Of a stretch of DNA of 64,000 bases, positions 1-9,624 are shown one piece after another. This DNA is from an uncultured Eubacterium sp. (GTDB lineage Bacteria > Bacillota > Clostridia > Lachnospirales > Lachnospiraceae). The first letter of the stretch is position 1. Each line of letters begins with the position of its first letter. The stretch spans positions 62,001-126,000 of the forward strand of contig CAJTXO010000010.1 in assembly GCA_910583555.1 (NCBI GenBank), in the 5' to 3' direction. Made by a program: the position numbers and the translations under genes. The notes under the pieces are model-generated. The model did not search any database, was not told the origin of the DNA, and saw nothing but the letters and a program-made list of their open reading frames with translations.

Positions 1-315
1 TATACGGCAAGGAACATCAAGGCAGAGGAAGCGCTCCGCGTCGGACTCGTCAATGCGGTATATCCTTTGGAAGAGCTTCTGCCGGCGGCAAAGAAGATGG
101 CGGCAGGTATCGCGATGCAGGCGCCGATCGCTGTGCGCAACTGCAAAAAGGCGATCAACGACGGTCTGCAGGTAGATATGGATGAGGCCATTGTCATCGA
201 AGAAAAACTGTTTGGTGACTGCTTCGAGACAGAAGACCAGAAAGCGGGTATGGGCAACTTCCTTGAGAAGGACAAAGAAAAGAAACTGAAAGTGGTTCCA
301 TTCAAGAACTGCTAA
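1..315 (+). CDS. crt: Crotonase (3-hydroxybutyryl-CoA dehydratase), 3' part
   Basis: The gene enters from the left edge; about 104 C-terminal residues are visible. It should dehydrate 3-hydroxybutyryl-CoA to crotonyl-CoA in the cytoplasmic butyrate pathway. The visible part matches the end of enoyl-CoA hydratases: ARNIKAEEALRVGLVNAVYP, then APIAVRNCKKAIN, and the C-terminal helix that completes the neighbouring subunit's active site in this family. The catalytic glutamates lie upstream and are not visible. The stop is 32 bp before hbd, the usual clostridial order. A TTG at 67 is an internal codon, not the start. Confidence 0.9.
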   Translation, partial: YTARNIKAEEALRVGLVNAVYPLEELLPAAKKMAAGIAMQAPIAVRNCKKAINDGLQVDMDEAIVIEEKLFGDCFETEDQKAGMGNFLEKDKEKKLKVVPFKNC

Positions 316-347
316 AAAATATAAATAACAGATGGAGGTATTGATCA

Positions 348-1187
348 ATGATAGTAGGTATTATAGGTGCAGGTACTATGGGTTCCGGAATCGCACAGGC
401 ATTTGCGATGACTGACGGATTTGAAGTTCGTCTCTGTGACATCAAACAGGAGTTTGCAGACGGCGGAAAGGCGAAGATTGAGAAAAATCTTAATTTCCTT
501 GTAAAGAAAGAGAAAATCACACAGGATAAGGCAAATGAGATTCTCGGCAAAATCAAAACGGGGCTCAAAGACATTTGTACTGACTGTAACCTCGTAGTGG
601 AAGTTGCACCGGAGAATATGGAGATCAAAAAGACGACATTTAAAGAACTGATGGACATTGTTCCGAAAGACTGTATGTTTGCGTCAAACACGTCTTCTCT
701 TTCCATCACGGAGCTCGGAAACGGTCTTGACCGTCCGATGATCGGCATGCATTTCTTCAATCCGGCAGACAGAATGAAGCTGGTAGAAGTAATCCGTGGA
801 GAGAATACACCGGATGACATGAATGACAAAATTATCGACATCGCAAAACAGATCGGCAAAACACCGGTACAGGTTAATGAAGCTGCCGGATTTGCTGTAA
901 ACCGTATACTGATCCCGATGATCAACGAAGCGATCTGCGTACTGGAGGCTGGCGTTGCAAGTGCGGAAGATATCGACACGGCGATGATTCTCGGCTGCAA
1001 CCACCCGATGGGACCGCTGCACCTTGGCGATTATATCGGACTGGATATCTGCCTTGCGATCATGGAAGTGATTTATAACGAGACCGGCGATTCAAAATAC
1101 AGACCGGCGCCGCTTCTCAGGAAGATGGTTCGTGCAGGAAAGCTCGGCTGCAAAACAAAAGTTGGATTCTTTGATTATAACAAATAA
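348..1187 (+). CDS. hbd: 3-hydroxybutyryl-CoA dehydrogenase
   Basis: A 279-residue cytoplasmic enzyme that reduces acetoacetyl-CoA to 3-hydroxybutyryl-CoA. The N-terminal Rossmann motif GAGTMGSGIAQAF (residues 7-19) binds the nicotinamide cofactor. SNTSSLSITE and the catalytic-His region MHFFNPADRMKLVEV follow, then a helical C-terminal domain with NRILIPMINEA and HPMGPLHLGDYIG. Length is normal for the family (about 280). The ATG follows a GGAGG ribosome site at good spacing. It sits between crotonase and butyryl-CoA dehydrogenase, so it acts in the same operon and pathway. Confidence 0.95.
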   Translation: MIVGIIGAGTMGSGIAQAFAMTDGFEVRLCDIKQEFADGGKAKIEKNLNFLVKKEKITQDKANEILGKIKTGLKDICTDCNLVVEVAPENMEIKKTTFKELMDIVPKDCMFASNTSSLSITELGNGLDRPMIGMHFFNPADRMKLVEVIRGENTPDDMNDKIIDIAKQIGKTPVQVNEAAGFAVNRILIPMINEAICVLEAGVASAEDIDTAMILGCNHPMGPLHLGDYIGLDICLAIMEVIYNETGDSKYRPAPLLRKMVRAGKLGCKTKVGFFDYNK

Positions 1188-1207
1188 ATGAAGGGAGCTT
1201 AGAGAAG

Positions 1208-2377
1208 ATGGATTTTACGTTAGATCAGAAACATGAAATGGCAAGATCTTTATTCAAAGAATTTGCTGAGAACGAAGCGAAACCACTCGCTCAGGAAACG
1301 GATGAGACGGAAGTTTTCCCGCAGGCTACGGTGGATAAAATGGGAAAATACGGCTTTTTGGGAATTCCGATTCCGAAACAGTACGGCGGACAGGGCTGTG
1401 ATATTTTAACTTATGTGATGTGTGTGGAAGAACTTTCCAAAGTCTGCGGTACGACAGGTGTTATCGTATCGGCACATACGAGCCTTTGCGCTGACCCGAT
1501 CCTTACATATGGAACGGAAGAGCAGAAGCAGAAATATCTGCCGCCTCTCTCCAACGGTGAAAAACTGGGTGCATTCGCCCTCACCGAGCCGGGTGCGGGA
1601 ACCGATGCCCAGGGCGCGCAGACGAAAGCTGTACTGGATGGCGATGAGTGGGTACTCAATGGAAGCAAGTGCTTTATCACGAATGGTAAAGTGGCAGATG
1701 TATATATCGTAATTGCTATTACAAGTGTGGTAGAAGACAAGAGAGGAAGAAAGAAAAAGAATTTCTCCGCCTTTATCGTGGAAAAAGGAACACCTGGCTT
1801 CTCGTTCGGAACGAAAGAAAAGAAGATGGGTATCCGCGGTTCTTCTACCTATGAACTGATCTTTGAGGATTGCCGTATCCCGAAAGAAAATCTTCTGGGA
1901 CCAGAAGGGAAAGGTTTCCCGATTGCCATGCATACACTGGACGGCGGACGTATCGGTATCGCCGCGCAGGCTCTTGGTATCGCAGAAGGCGCTCTTGAGA
2001 CGACGATAGCCTATGTGAAAGAGAGAAAACAGTTTGGACGCGCGATCGCTGCGCAGCAGAATACACAGTTCCAGCTCGCTGATATGGCGACGAAAGTGGA
2101 AGCTGCAAAACATCTTGTATACAAAGCGGCTATGAAAAAACAGCAGTTTGCAGATGGCGCAAGGGTTTCTTATTCCGTGGAAGCTGCGATGGCAAAATTG
2201 TACGCTGCCGAGGTGGCAATGGAAGTTACGACAAAGGCAGTTCAGTTGCATGGTGGTTATGGTTACATCAGAGAGTACGATGTGGAACGTATGATGCGTG
2301 ATGCCAAGATTACAGAGATCTACGAGGGTACATCAGAAGTTCAGCGTATGGTCATCTCTGGTAGCTTATTGAGATAA
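1208..2377 (+). CDS. bcd: Butyryl-CoA dehydrogenase (short-chain acyl-CoA dehydrogenase)
   Basis: A 389-residue flavoprotein that reduces crotonyl-CoA to butyryl-CoA. In clostridia it works with EtfAB as an electron-bifurcating complex that also reduces ferredoxin. Family landmarks are present: the FAD/substrate segment FALTEPGAGTDAQGAQT, then CFITNG, the helical C-terminal domain, and the catalytic-base region ITEIYEGTSEVQRMVI near residue 367. The etfB and etfA genes follow directly, which supports the bifurcating role. The start is the ATG after GGGAG. Nothing unusual was seen in the reading frame. Confidence 0.95.
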   Translation: MDFTLDQKHEMARSLFKEFAENEAKPLAQETDETEVFPQATVDKMGKYGFLGIPIPKQYGGQGCDILTYVMCVEELSKVCGTTGVIVSAHTSLCADPILTYGTEEQKQKYLPPLSNGEKLGAFALTEPGAGTDAQGAQTKAVLDGDEWVLNGSKCFITNGKVADVYIVIAITSVVEDKRGRKKKNFSAFIVEKGTPGFSFGTKEKKMGIRGSSTYELIFEDCRIPKENLLGPEGKGFPIAMHTLDGGRIGIAAQALGIAEGALETTIAYVKERKQFGRAIAAQQNTQFQLADMATKVEAAKHLVYKAAMKKQQFADGARVSYSVEAAMAKLYAAEVAMEVTTKAVQLHGGYGYIREYDVERMMRDAKITEIYEGTSEVQRMVISGSLLR

Positions 2378-2393
2378 TAAGGAGGTTCATATC

Positions 2394-3176
2394 GTGAAAA
2401 TAGTAGTTTGTATTAAACAGGTGCCGGATACAAAAGGCGGCGTTAAATTTAATCCGGATGGTACACTTGACAGAGGTGCGATGCTTACCATTATGAACCC
2501 GGATGATAAAGCTGGTTTGGAAGCAGCGCTCCGGATCAAAGAGCAGAATGGTGCTGAAGTTACCGTTCTTACGATGGGACTTCCGAAGGCGGAAGAGGTT
2601 CTGCGTGAGGCGATGGCGATGGGAGCTGACAAGGGAATCCTTGTGACCGACCGTGTACTCGGCGGTGCTGATACATGGGCGACCTCGACGACGATCGCAG
2701 GCGCGCTCCGCAACATTGACTATGACCTGATCATTACGGGACGTCAGGCGATCGACGGAGATACGGCGCAGGTTGGCCCGCAGATTTCCGAGCATCTTGA
2801 CATTCCGGTTATTTCGTATGCACAGGACATTAAGCTGGATGGTGATTCGGTGATCGTACAGCGTCAGTACGATGACAGATACCATGAATTAAAGGTGAAA
2901 ATGCCTTGCCTTATTACCGCTCTTTCTGAATTGAATGAGCCGCGTTACATGACTCCGGGCGGAATTTTCGATGCGTATGAGAAAGAAATTACCGTTTGGG
3001 GAAGGGCAGACTTAAAGGATGTAGATGATGCAAACCTTGGTCTGAAAGGATCTCCGACGAAGATCGCGAAGGCTTCCGACAAAGTTCGTAAGGGAGCAGG
3101 TGAAAAAGTGGCCCTTGACGGAGCAGAGGCGGCTACATACATCGTTGGAAAATTGAAAGAGAAACATGTAATCTAA
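2394..3176 (+). CDS. etfB: Electron transfer flavoprotein, beta subunit
   Basis: A 260-residue EtfB that forms the electron-bifurcating heterodimer with EtfA for butyryl-CoA dehydrogenase. The N-terminus KIVVCIKQVPDTKGGVKFNP is typical of the family. The nucleotide-binding region contains GRQAIDGDTAQVGPQISEHL, and the recognition-loop segment MPCLITALSELNEPRYM follows. The start is a GTG, supported by a strong AAGGAGG site 8-9 bases upstream. It lies 16 bp after bcd and 26 bp before the EtfA start chosen here. Confidence 0.95.
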   Translation: MKIVVCIKQVPDTKGGVKFNPDGTLDRGAMLTIMNPDDKAGLEAALRIKEQNGAEVTVLTMGLPKAEEVLREAMAMGADKGILVTDRVLGGADTWATSTTIAGALRNIDYDLIITGRQAIDGDTAQVGPQISEHLDIPVISYAQDIKLDGDSVIVQRQYDDRYHELKVKMPCLITALSELNEPRYMTPGGIFDAYEKEITVWGRADLKDVDDANLGLKGSPTKIAKASDKVRKGAGEKVALDGAEAATYIVGKLKEKHVI

Positions 3177-3202
3177 TCAAATAAGGAAAAGTGGTGAATA
3201 AA

Positions 3203-4249
3203 ATGAATTTAGAAGAATATAAAGGTGTATTTGTCTATGCACAGCAGGTAGACAATGAATTGAGCGGAATCGCTTTGGAATTGCTGGGAAAGGCAAATGA
3301 ACTTGCCGCAGACTTAAAGACAGACGTCACTGCCGTACTGATCGGTTCCGGTGTTTCGGGCCTTGTCGATACACTGGCTGAGTACGGGGCAGATAAAGTG
3401 ATCGTGGTAGATGATCCGGAACTCAAAGAATACCGGACAGAGCCATATACACATGCGCTTGCTTCTGTCATCAATGAATACAAACCTGACATTATGTTAG
3501 TTGGCGCGACGGCGATCGGCCGTGACCTCGGCCCTCGCGTGTCTGCCCGTGTCGCTACTGGACTTACCGCGGACTGTACGGTTCTTGAGATCGGTGATTT
3601 CCCACTCAATCCGATTCCGGGCAAAGAGGATGAGCAGAAACATAACCAGCTTCTGATGACACGTCCGGCATTCGGCGGAAACACGATCGCTACGATCGCC
3701 TGCCCGGATAACCGTCCGCAGATGGCTACAGTGCGCCCGGGTGTGATGCAGAAGATCGAGCCGAAAGCAGGCGCTAAGGCTGAAGTCATCAACTACAATC
3801 CGGGATTTACGCCAAACAACAAGTATGTGGAAATACTCAATGTCGTAAAATCCGTAACGGACGTTGTCGATATCATGGATGCCAAAATCCTCGTATCCGG
3901 CGGACGTGGTGTCGGATCGAAAGAGAACTTCAAGCTTCTTGAGGATCTGGCAGAGGTGATCGGCGGAACGGTGAGCTGTTCCCGTGCTGTTGTCGATAAC
4001 GGCTGGCTGCCGAAAGACCTGCAGGTAGGACAGACCGGTAAGACCGTTCGTCCGAATGTATATTTTGCCATCGGTATTTCGGGCGCGATCCAGCATGCGG
4101 CCGGAATGGAAGAGTCGGATATCATTATCGCCATCAACAAGGACGAGGATGCTCCGATTTTTGACGTAGCAGACTTTGGTATCGTCGGCGATCTGAATAA
4201 GGTAGTTCCGCAGCTGACGGAAATGCTGAAGACAGAGATGAAGAAGTAA
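3203..4249 (+). CDS. etfA: Electron transfer flavoprotein, alpha subunit
   Basis: EtfA, 348 residues from the ATG at 3203. Two in-frame GTG codons at 3191 and 3194 could extend it by four residues, but the ATG better matches the family N-terminus (MNLEEYKGVFVYAQQ). The C-terminal FAD domain is clear: SGGRGVGSKENFKLLEDLA, SRAVVDNGWLP, QVGQTGKTVRPNVYFAIGIS and GAIQHAAGM. It completes the bifurcating complex with EtfB and butyryl-CoA dehydrogenase. It is the last gene of the operon and is followed by a strong terminator. Confidence 0.94.
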   Translation: MNLEEYKGVFVYAQQVDNELSGIALELLGKANELAADLKTDVTAVLIGSGVSGLVDTLAEYGADKVIVVDDPELKEYRTEPYTHALASVINEYKPDIMLVGATAIGRDLGPRVSARVATGLTADCTVLEIGDFPLNPIPGKEDEQKHNQLLMTRPAFGGNTIATIACPDNRPQMATVRPGVMQKIEPKAGAKAEVINYNPGFTPNNKYVEILNVVKSVTDVVDIMDAKILVSGGRGVGSKENFKLLEDLAEVIGGTVSCSRAVVDNGWLPKDLQVGQTGKTVRPNVYFAIGISGAIQHAAGMEESDIIIAINKDEDAPIFDVADFGIVGDLNKVVPQLTEMLKTEMKK

Positions 4250-4263
4250 TTTTGTTTTGAATA

Positions 4264-4306
4264 GAAGGGTGCCCGCGGAACGCATGGTTTCGGGACACCC
4301 TTTTTT
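4264..4306 (+). terminator. Rho-independent terminator after etfA
   Basis: The stem AAGGGTG-CCCG pairs with CGGGACACCCTT, leaving one unpaired base, around a 15-base loop. A run of six T follows. It ends the butyrate operon 15 bp after the etfA stop. Confidence 0.8.
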
Positions 4307-4373
4307 CGCAATTTGCCGGAATGTGTTATTGTTCAGGTAAACGATCGATGTCTGAAAATGGGAGGGGTTATAT

Positions 4374-6254
4374 TTGGAAGAAAAGGGATATATTTGTAGG
4401 AAGAAAAAATGGGGAAAAAGGGGATTTTTTCTGAAAATGGTTTTGGTGTCCGCAATATTGTGTCTGGGAATTTCTTTTGCCGATATACTATCGTATCAGG
4501 GAGCTGCGACTGCTATGGCAGCAACAAAAAATAGAATTACCTGTTCCGTTAAAAAAGGAACGCTTACGATATCAGGAAAAGGTGCCCTCACTTCAAAGGT
4601 CAGGGTGGCGGACAAAAAGAAAATTAAGAAGATTATCGTGAAGAAAGGGATCACCTCGCTTCCGGTACGGGCGTTTTCTGGATATAAGAACGTAAAAGAA
4701 ATAGAGATCTCCGCTTCCGTCCATAAGATCGGAGAGGGTGCGCTGCCGGACAGCAAGGTGTTGAAGAAGGTAACGATACCGGGGGCGTTTCAATATGTAG
4801 AAAAGAGGTACGCAGATTATTACCCGAACAGTATCATTCCGGATCCGGACACACGTGTGGAAACGATATGTTTTAACACGCAGCTGTCACTGGAGACGCT
4901 GCGTTTGGTAAAAAGCGATCAGTTGGTCGTCAGTCAGAAGGACAGGAAATACAAGAGCATTCATGGGGTGATCTATTCTAAAGACGGAAAGAGCCTTGTG
5001 CGCGTGCCGGCTTACCGGAAGTCACTTACGGTCGAAGAAGGCTGCGAGGAATTTTGTACCCAGGCGATCGAGTATGGAAAGCAGCAGGGATATGTGGATA
5101 ATGAATTAAACGAGGTACTGATCTGCAGCGACCTGAAAAAGATCGTATTGCCGGATTCCATTCGGACGGTAAATGAAAAAAAGTATGAATTGTATCCGAG
5201 CCTGCCTACTAAGGTCGGTGAAGTCATTACGTCTGGCCGGTTAGGCAGTGATCCGATCACGATGATCTTACACCGGTTTCCAGAGATCAGGCAGGAAGAT
5301 TTTTTGAAGCAGTTTTCTGACGTTTCGGAAGAGAACGGTTTGTATATCCATCATCCGGAACACTGTCTGGTGCGGTATGCCGGAAACGGGGAGGAAGTCG
5401 TCGTTCCGCACGGGATTACGAAAATTGGGAACTATTCGTTTTGTGGATGCAAAATAAAACGGATCCGTCTGCCTGATTCGGTAACGGATATAGGGGATGG
5501 GGCATTTTCGAACGCGGTGTCCCTGACGGACGTCCCCATACCAGATACGGTACGGAACATGGGGCACTCGGTATTTGCTTCCTGTGATAAGTTACAAGCG
5601 GTCCGGCTTCCGGACGGGTTATGTGAAGTACCGGATCATACGTTTTCATCCTGTTTTTCCCTGGAGGAAGCGCGGTTACCGGATTCGGTCGTGACGATCG
5701 GAGCGTATGCGTTTGAACATACGAAAGTACCGCCATCCATTTTATTTCAGGGTAATATAAAAACGATAAAAAACAGGGCCTTTGAGGATGTGGACTGGGA
5801 AGAATGTGTGATTCCGGAAACGGTCGAAACTGTGCAGGAGGGGGCATTCTGGTCGATATCGCGCTTGAAAAAGGTGACATTCTGCGGTTCCGCGGAGAAG
5901 ATCCATGAGGACGCATTCGATGGCTTATCGAAAATGGGCGGTGATAACCAGAAGATGGTCTATGTTTATAAGGCGGGGATCCGCGGGTGGAGGACGGATA
6001 CGAACTCGGAAGCTGTTTCTTCGTCATGGGTGAGGTTCGACTGGCGTAAGATCGAGGGAGTCGATGGCTGGCAGATTCAGGTTTCCCGGGATAAAGCATT
6101 TCGGAAAGAGAAGAAGACTTTTCACGTAAAAAAAGAGAAGACGAGCATGCGGATCCGGAACAAAAAGAAATCGGTAAAATATATCCGCATCCGTCCTTAC
6201 CAGATAACAGGAGGAAAGAGAGTATATGGAATGTGGTGTTGGGAAAAAGTCTGA
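4374..6254 (+). CDS. Secreted BspA-like leucine-rich-repeat protein 1
   Basis: A 626-residue predicted exported protein. The N-terminus is strongly basic (RKKKWGKRGFF), then a hydrophobic segment and an AMA-type cleavage site near residue 49, consistent with a signal peptide. The mature part carries BspA/LRR_5 repeats of the form LPDSVTDIGDGAFSNA, PDTVRNMGHSVFASC and LPDSVVTIGAYAFEHT (about residues 340-520). It ends in a fibronectin-III-like segment (VDGWQIQVSRDKAF). The start is TTG with GGGAGGGG six bases upstream. No cell-wall sorting signal is seen. BspA-like repeats are associated with adhesion and surface roles, but the ligand is unknown. It is a tandem paralogue of the next gene. Confidence 0.8.
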   Translation: MEEKGYICRKKKWGKRGFFLKMVLVSAILCLGISFADILSYQGAATAMAATKNRITCSVKKGTLTISGKGALTSKVRVADKKKIKKIIVKKGITSLPVRAFSGYKNVKEIEISASVHKIGEGALPDSKVLKKVTIPGAFQYVEKRYADYYPNSIIPDPDTRVETICFNTQLSLETLRLVKSDQLVVSQKDRKYKSIHGVIYSKDGKSLVRVPAYRKSLTVEEGCEEFCTQAIEYGKQQGYVDNELNEVLICSDLKKIVLPDSIRTVNEKKYELYPSLPTKVGEVITSGRLGSDPITMILHRFPEIRQEDFLKQFSDVSEENGLYIHHPEHCLVRYAGNGEEVVVPHGITKIGNYSFCGCKIKRIRLPDSVTDIGDGAFSNAVSLTDVPIPDTVRNMGHSVFASCDKLQAVRLPDGLCEVPDHTFSSCFSLEEARLPDSVVTIGAYAFEHTKVPPSILFQGNIKTIKNRAFEDVDWEECVIPETVETVQEGAFWSISRLKKVTFCGSAEKIHEDAFDGLSKMGGDNQKMVYVYKAGIRGWRTDTNSEAVSSSWVRFDWRKIEGVDGWQIQVSRDKAFRKEKKTFHVKKEKTSMRIRNKKKSVKYIRIRPYQITGGKRVYGMWCWEKV

Positions 6255-8166
6255 GTCTGCCGGTAAATGCGATCACAGGCACAAAGCGTCCTTTGCTGTG
6301 TCATGGAGGCTGAGACCGATTTTCATTTTGTTCGTTCTGTTTTTTGTCTGTTTCAGTTGCGTATGGCCTTTTTTGCTGCCGCGAACGGCTCAGGCAGCAG
6401 GGAAAAAGCAGGACGGAGTAAAGACAGGGAGGGGAAAAAGCAGCGTTTCTTACACGGTAAAAAACGGAATGCTCATATTGAAAGGAAAAGGAGCCGTTTC
6501 TCCGAAGATCAAGGTGGCAGATAAAAAGAAGATCAAAAAGATCATCGTGAAAAAAGGTGTTACATCTCTTCCGCCATGGGCATTTTGGGGATTTAAAAAT
6601 GTAAAGGAGGTAGAGATCGCCGCTTCTGTCCGAAGGATCGGAGAGGGGGCACTGCCGGACAGCAAGTCGTTAAAAAAGGTGACGATGCCCGGTTCCTTCC
6701 GCTATAGGGAAGACGAGGGGGATTATCTGTCCTACAGTATCCTTCCCAATGAAAAGGTGCGGATCGAGATGATATATTTTAATACGCCCCTATCACTGGA
6801 TACCTGTTCCTATATCAAGAGCGGACAGTTAAACGTCTGGAAAAAAGATCCCAAATATCGAAGCATAAAAGGGGTTGTCTACTCGAAAGACGGGAAAGAT
6901 CTCGTGCGGGTTCCGGCGTTTCGTAAGTCGCTGACAGTTGAAGAGGGGTGCGAAGTGTTTTGCGCGCAGGCGGTACAGTACGCAAAAGAATATGGCGTCG
7001 TGGATATCGACACGGAGGTTGAACTGGTCTGTAAGGGATTGAAAAAAATCGTGCTGCCGCGCTCCGTCCGGGCGGTCGACCCGTCAAAATACGAGGCGGA
7101 ATGTTACGATACGAGTAAGGTGAAAACGATCGTGGTCCGCGCGGAACATAGTCTGGGCGGTGAAGGACTCGCCCGGATCCTTCACCAGTTTCCAGCGGTT
7201 GAAGCAAAACGGTTTCTCGGACAGCTTCCGGATGTCGTAACCGGGAACGGCCTTTTCTGGGACCGGCGGGATGGATATTTGATCTATTACTCCGGCAGGG
7301 GCGATGAGGTGGTGGTCCCCGACGGGATCAGTGCGATCGGGGTTTTTGCGTTTGCGGAAAGTGGTGTCAAGCGGGTCGTCGTACCTGATTCTGTCACAGA
7401 AATCGGGGAGGGAGCTTTCTCACAGTGCCGTGTTCTGAAGGAAGTGAGGCTGCCGGAAACGCTCGGGAAAATGGGGAAATCAGTCTTTAATGGCTGTTCG
7501 GCGCTGACATCTGTTCATTTTCCAAAGGGCCTGGCAGAAGTGCCGACCTCGGCATTTCTGTACTGCGAATCGTTACAGGAGGTAGTTCTGCCGGACACGG
7601 TAACGGAGATCGGAGCCTATGCGTTCTTTTCTACAAAAGTGCCGTCTTCCATCCTGTCCTGCCGTTCGATCAAAAAAATAAAAAGTTATGCGTTTGGCAG
7701 TGTGGAATGGAGCGAACTGACGCTTCCGGAAACGGTAGAAATCGTTGAGCCGTTTGCGCTGGCGGCGGGGCCTGGACTCAGACGGGTGAGGATATGCGGC
7801 AGTTCCACGCAGATCAGCCAGAACGCATTTAGCAGCTGTCTGAATGATAAAATAAACGTGTTAATAGAATACCGGACGGGAGTGGAAGAGTGGCAGACGA
7901 TGCTCGATGCTTCCCGGGCGGGGTCAGGGAAAAGAAGTGTTGTTCAACTCGGATGGTACGGCATATCCGGAGTAGATGGCTGGCAGATCCAGGTTTCCCG
8001 GGATAAGGCATTTCAAAAAAAACTTCGGACATTCGAAGCCAAAAAGCAGAAGACGGGGATGTGGGTTAACAATAAAAACGGTGCGGTGAGATGCGCCCGC
8101 ATCCGCCCCTATCAGATGAAAGAGGGGGCGAGAGTATATGGAAAATGGAGTACTGTCTGTTTGTAA
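6226..8166 (+). CDS. Secreted BspA-like leucine-rich-repeat protein 2
   Basis: A 646-residue paralogue of the preceding protein with the same architecture. A long N-terminal hydrophobic stretch (FILFVLFFVCFSCVWPFLL) ends at an AQA cleavage site. The shared module VADKKKIKKIIVKKGVTSLP follows, then LRR_5 repeats (LPDTVTEIGAYAF and similar) and the same C-terminal GVDGWQIQVSRDKAF segment. The gene begins inside the tail of its neighbour, overlapping by 29 bases, with GGAGGAAAG upstream, so translation is probably coupled. Strong similarity along the whole length points to tandem gene duplication. The function is likely surface binding, but this is inferred. Confidence 0.8.
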   Translation: MECGVGKKSESAGKCDHRHKASFAVSWRLRPIFILFVLFFVCFSCVWPFLLPRTAQAAGKKQDGVKTGRGKSSVSYTVKNGMLILKGKGAVSPKIKVADKKKIKKIIVKKGVTSLPPWAFWGFKNVKEVEIAASVRRIGEGALPDSKSLKKVTMPGSFRYREDEGDYLSYSILPNEKVRIEMIYFNTPLSLDTCSYIKSGQLNVWKKDPKYRSIKGVVYSKDGKDLVRVPAFRKSLTVEEGCEVFCAQAVQYAKEYGVVDIDTEVELVCKGLKKIVLPRSVRAVDPSKYEAECYDTSKVKTIVVRAEHSLGGEGLARILHQFPAVEAKRFLGQLPDVVTGNGLFWDRRDGYLIYYSGRGDEVVVPDGISAIGVFAFAESGVKRVVVPDSVTEIGEGAFSQCRVLKEVRLPETLGKMGKSVFNGCSALTSVHFPKGLAEVPTSAFLYCESLQEVVLPDTVTEIGAYAFFSTKVPSSILSCRSIKKIKSYAFGSVEWSELTLPETVEIVEPFALAAGPGLRRVRICGSSTQISQNAFSSCLNDKINVLIEYRTGVEEWQTMLDASRAGSGKRSVVQLGWYGISGVDGWQIQVSRDKAFQKKLRTFEAKKQKTGMWVNNKNGAVRCARIRPYQMKEGARVYGKWSTVCL

Positions 8167-8258
8167 AAAAACGGAAGAGAAGAATGGAGGATAAAGTTTG
8201 TGCGTACACGCCCAAACTTCTTTCATGCACAAAAAACGTGTGCGAATGGAGGTAAAAG

Positions 8259-9536
8259 ATGAAAAAAATAGGAATCGTGATCTGTAATTACAATAAACGG
8301 GAATACGTGGTAAATTGTATCCAGAGCGTACTGGAATCCAAGACCGACGACTTTGATATTTATGTTGTGGACAACGCCTCGACCGACGATTCGGTGGAAG
8401 CAGTAAGAGCGGCATTCGGCGACCGGGTGACATTACTTGTAAATAAGGAAAACCTCGGCGGTTCGGGCGGTTTTAATACGGGAATCCGCAAGGTGTTAGA
8501 AGAGGGATATGAGTATCTCTACTGCCTGGATAATGATGTGCTCGTGGACGAAAACGCGGTGGGCGCGCTGGCGGACTATCTGGACGCCCACGAAGATACC
8601 GGGGTGGCCGGCTCGATCGTCTATCACATGGACTATCCACAGTATGTGCAGCAGTACGGACTAGACATTGATTTCCAGAACTTTACGGCGATCACGCACT
8701 ACGCCGATTTCCTCGACGACGGGAGCATACCGGACGTCCATGAATGCGATACGGTCGCCACGTGCAGCGTCATGATCCGCACAAGCTGTATCAAAACGAC
8801 GGATATCGGCATTATGCCGGAGGATAATTTTATCTACTGGGATGATATGGAGTGGATCTACCGGTTTACACTGGCCGGGTTCCGCGTGGTGACCATCAGA
8901 GACAGCGTCGTCTTGCACAAGATGGGGTCGAACGCGAGGCCGGCGAACACGTTTATCAATTATTATATGTGGCGAAACCGCATGAACTTTTTTATGCGGT
9001 ATACGCCGGAGGAAAAGATCGATACTATGAGTTACCGCATATTGAGCGCGGTCTTTGATTCGCTGTACGAGAGCATGTACCGGGAAGAGCACAATATCAT
9101 GCGCACGATCTCGTATTCGTTCTTTGATGCCATCTGGGGGGTGCGCGGAAAGGCCGCGGAGCATAAAATACTGCCAAACGACGCGAATGACGATAAGCTG
9201 CGCGCGTTTCTGCAGGGGAAGCGCACATATTTCCTCGTGGCAGATGGACAGGAGGCAGTCCTTTCGGACGCCGAGGCGACCATTCACTCGCTAAATCCGG
9301 AGATGGAACGCGTGATGGACAGGCAGCAGGCGGATGTGACGATCGGTCTCTGTGATTACGTGATGAAAATGAAGGGCGGCGATCACGGGATCGTGTATCT
9401 GGATACGGAACGGAACGCGATCATTGACGAGGAGGACTGGATGGCCGTGGACAATTACGAATACAGTAAATCCCTTTTTGTGTATATGAACCAGGCGGCA
9501 TTTCTGGATGCAGTTTTTTCACTTCGCTCAAAATAG
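8259..9536 (+). CDS. Glycosyltransferase family 2 protein
   Basis: A 425-residue GT-A-fold transferase. The N-terminal domain has the nucleotide-sugar motifs GIVICNYNKREYVVNCIQS, VVDNASTDDS, NLGGSGGFNTG and the metal-binding LDNDV (about residues 90-94). The acceptor side contains YWDDMEW. This arrangement resembles rhamnosyl- or galactofuranosyl-transferases of the WbbL/GlfT type. The last 120 or so residues form a separate region that I do not recognise. No membrane segment is evident. It follows the LRR genes and precedes two carbohydrate-active genes, so surface glycan or glycoprotein decoration is plausible. Sugar and acceptor cannot be read from the sequence. Confidence 0.85.
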   Translation: MKKIGIVICNYNKREYVVNCIQSVLESKTDDFDIYVVDNASTDDSVEAVRAAFGDRVTLLVNKENLGGSGGFNTGIRKVLEEGYEYLYCLDNDVLVDENAVGALADYLDAHEDTGVAGSIVYHMDYPQYVQQYGLDIDFQNFTAITHYADFLDDGSIPDVHECDTVATCSVMIRTSCIKTTDIGIMPEDNFIYWDDMEWIYRFTLAGFRVVTIRDSVVLHKMGSNARPANTFINYYMWRNRMNFFMRYTPEEKIDTMSYRILSAVFDSLYESMYREEHNIMRTISYSFFDAIWGVRGKAAEHKILPNDANDDKLRAFLQGKRTYFLVADGQEAVLSDAEATIHSLNPEMERVMDRQQADVTIGLCDYVMKMKGGDHGIVYLDTERNAIIDEEDWMAVDNYEYSKSLFVYMNQAAFLDAVFSLRSK

Positions 9537-9573
9537 CACTATATTTTCCAGCAAAAATGTGTTAAAATAATCG

Positions 9574-9606
9574 TGCAGGCAAAAGCCGTGCGGGACTTTT
9601 TTAACA
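9574..9606 (+). terminator. Possible terminator after the glycosyltransferase
   Basis: A short GCA-GGC / GCC-G-TGC stem with an AAAA loop and one bulge is followed a few bases later by a run of six T. The stem is weak, so the call is tentative. Confidence 0.35.
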
Positions 9607-9624
9607 GAAGGGAGAAATGATGGA

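Noticed and set aside
8661..9287. 208-codon minus-strand frame opposite the glycosyltransferase
   Set aside because: The plus-strand frame has clear GT2 motifs; the antisense product is His/Arg-biased and has no recognisable domain.
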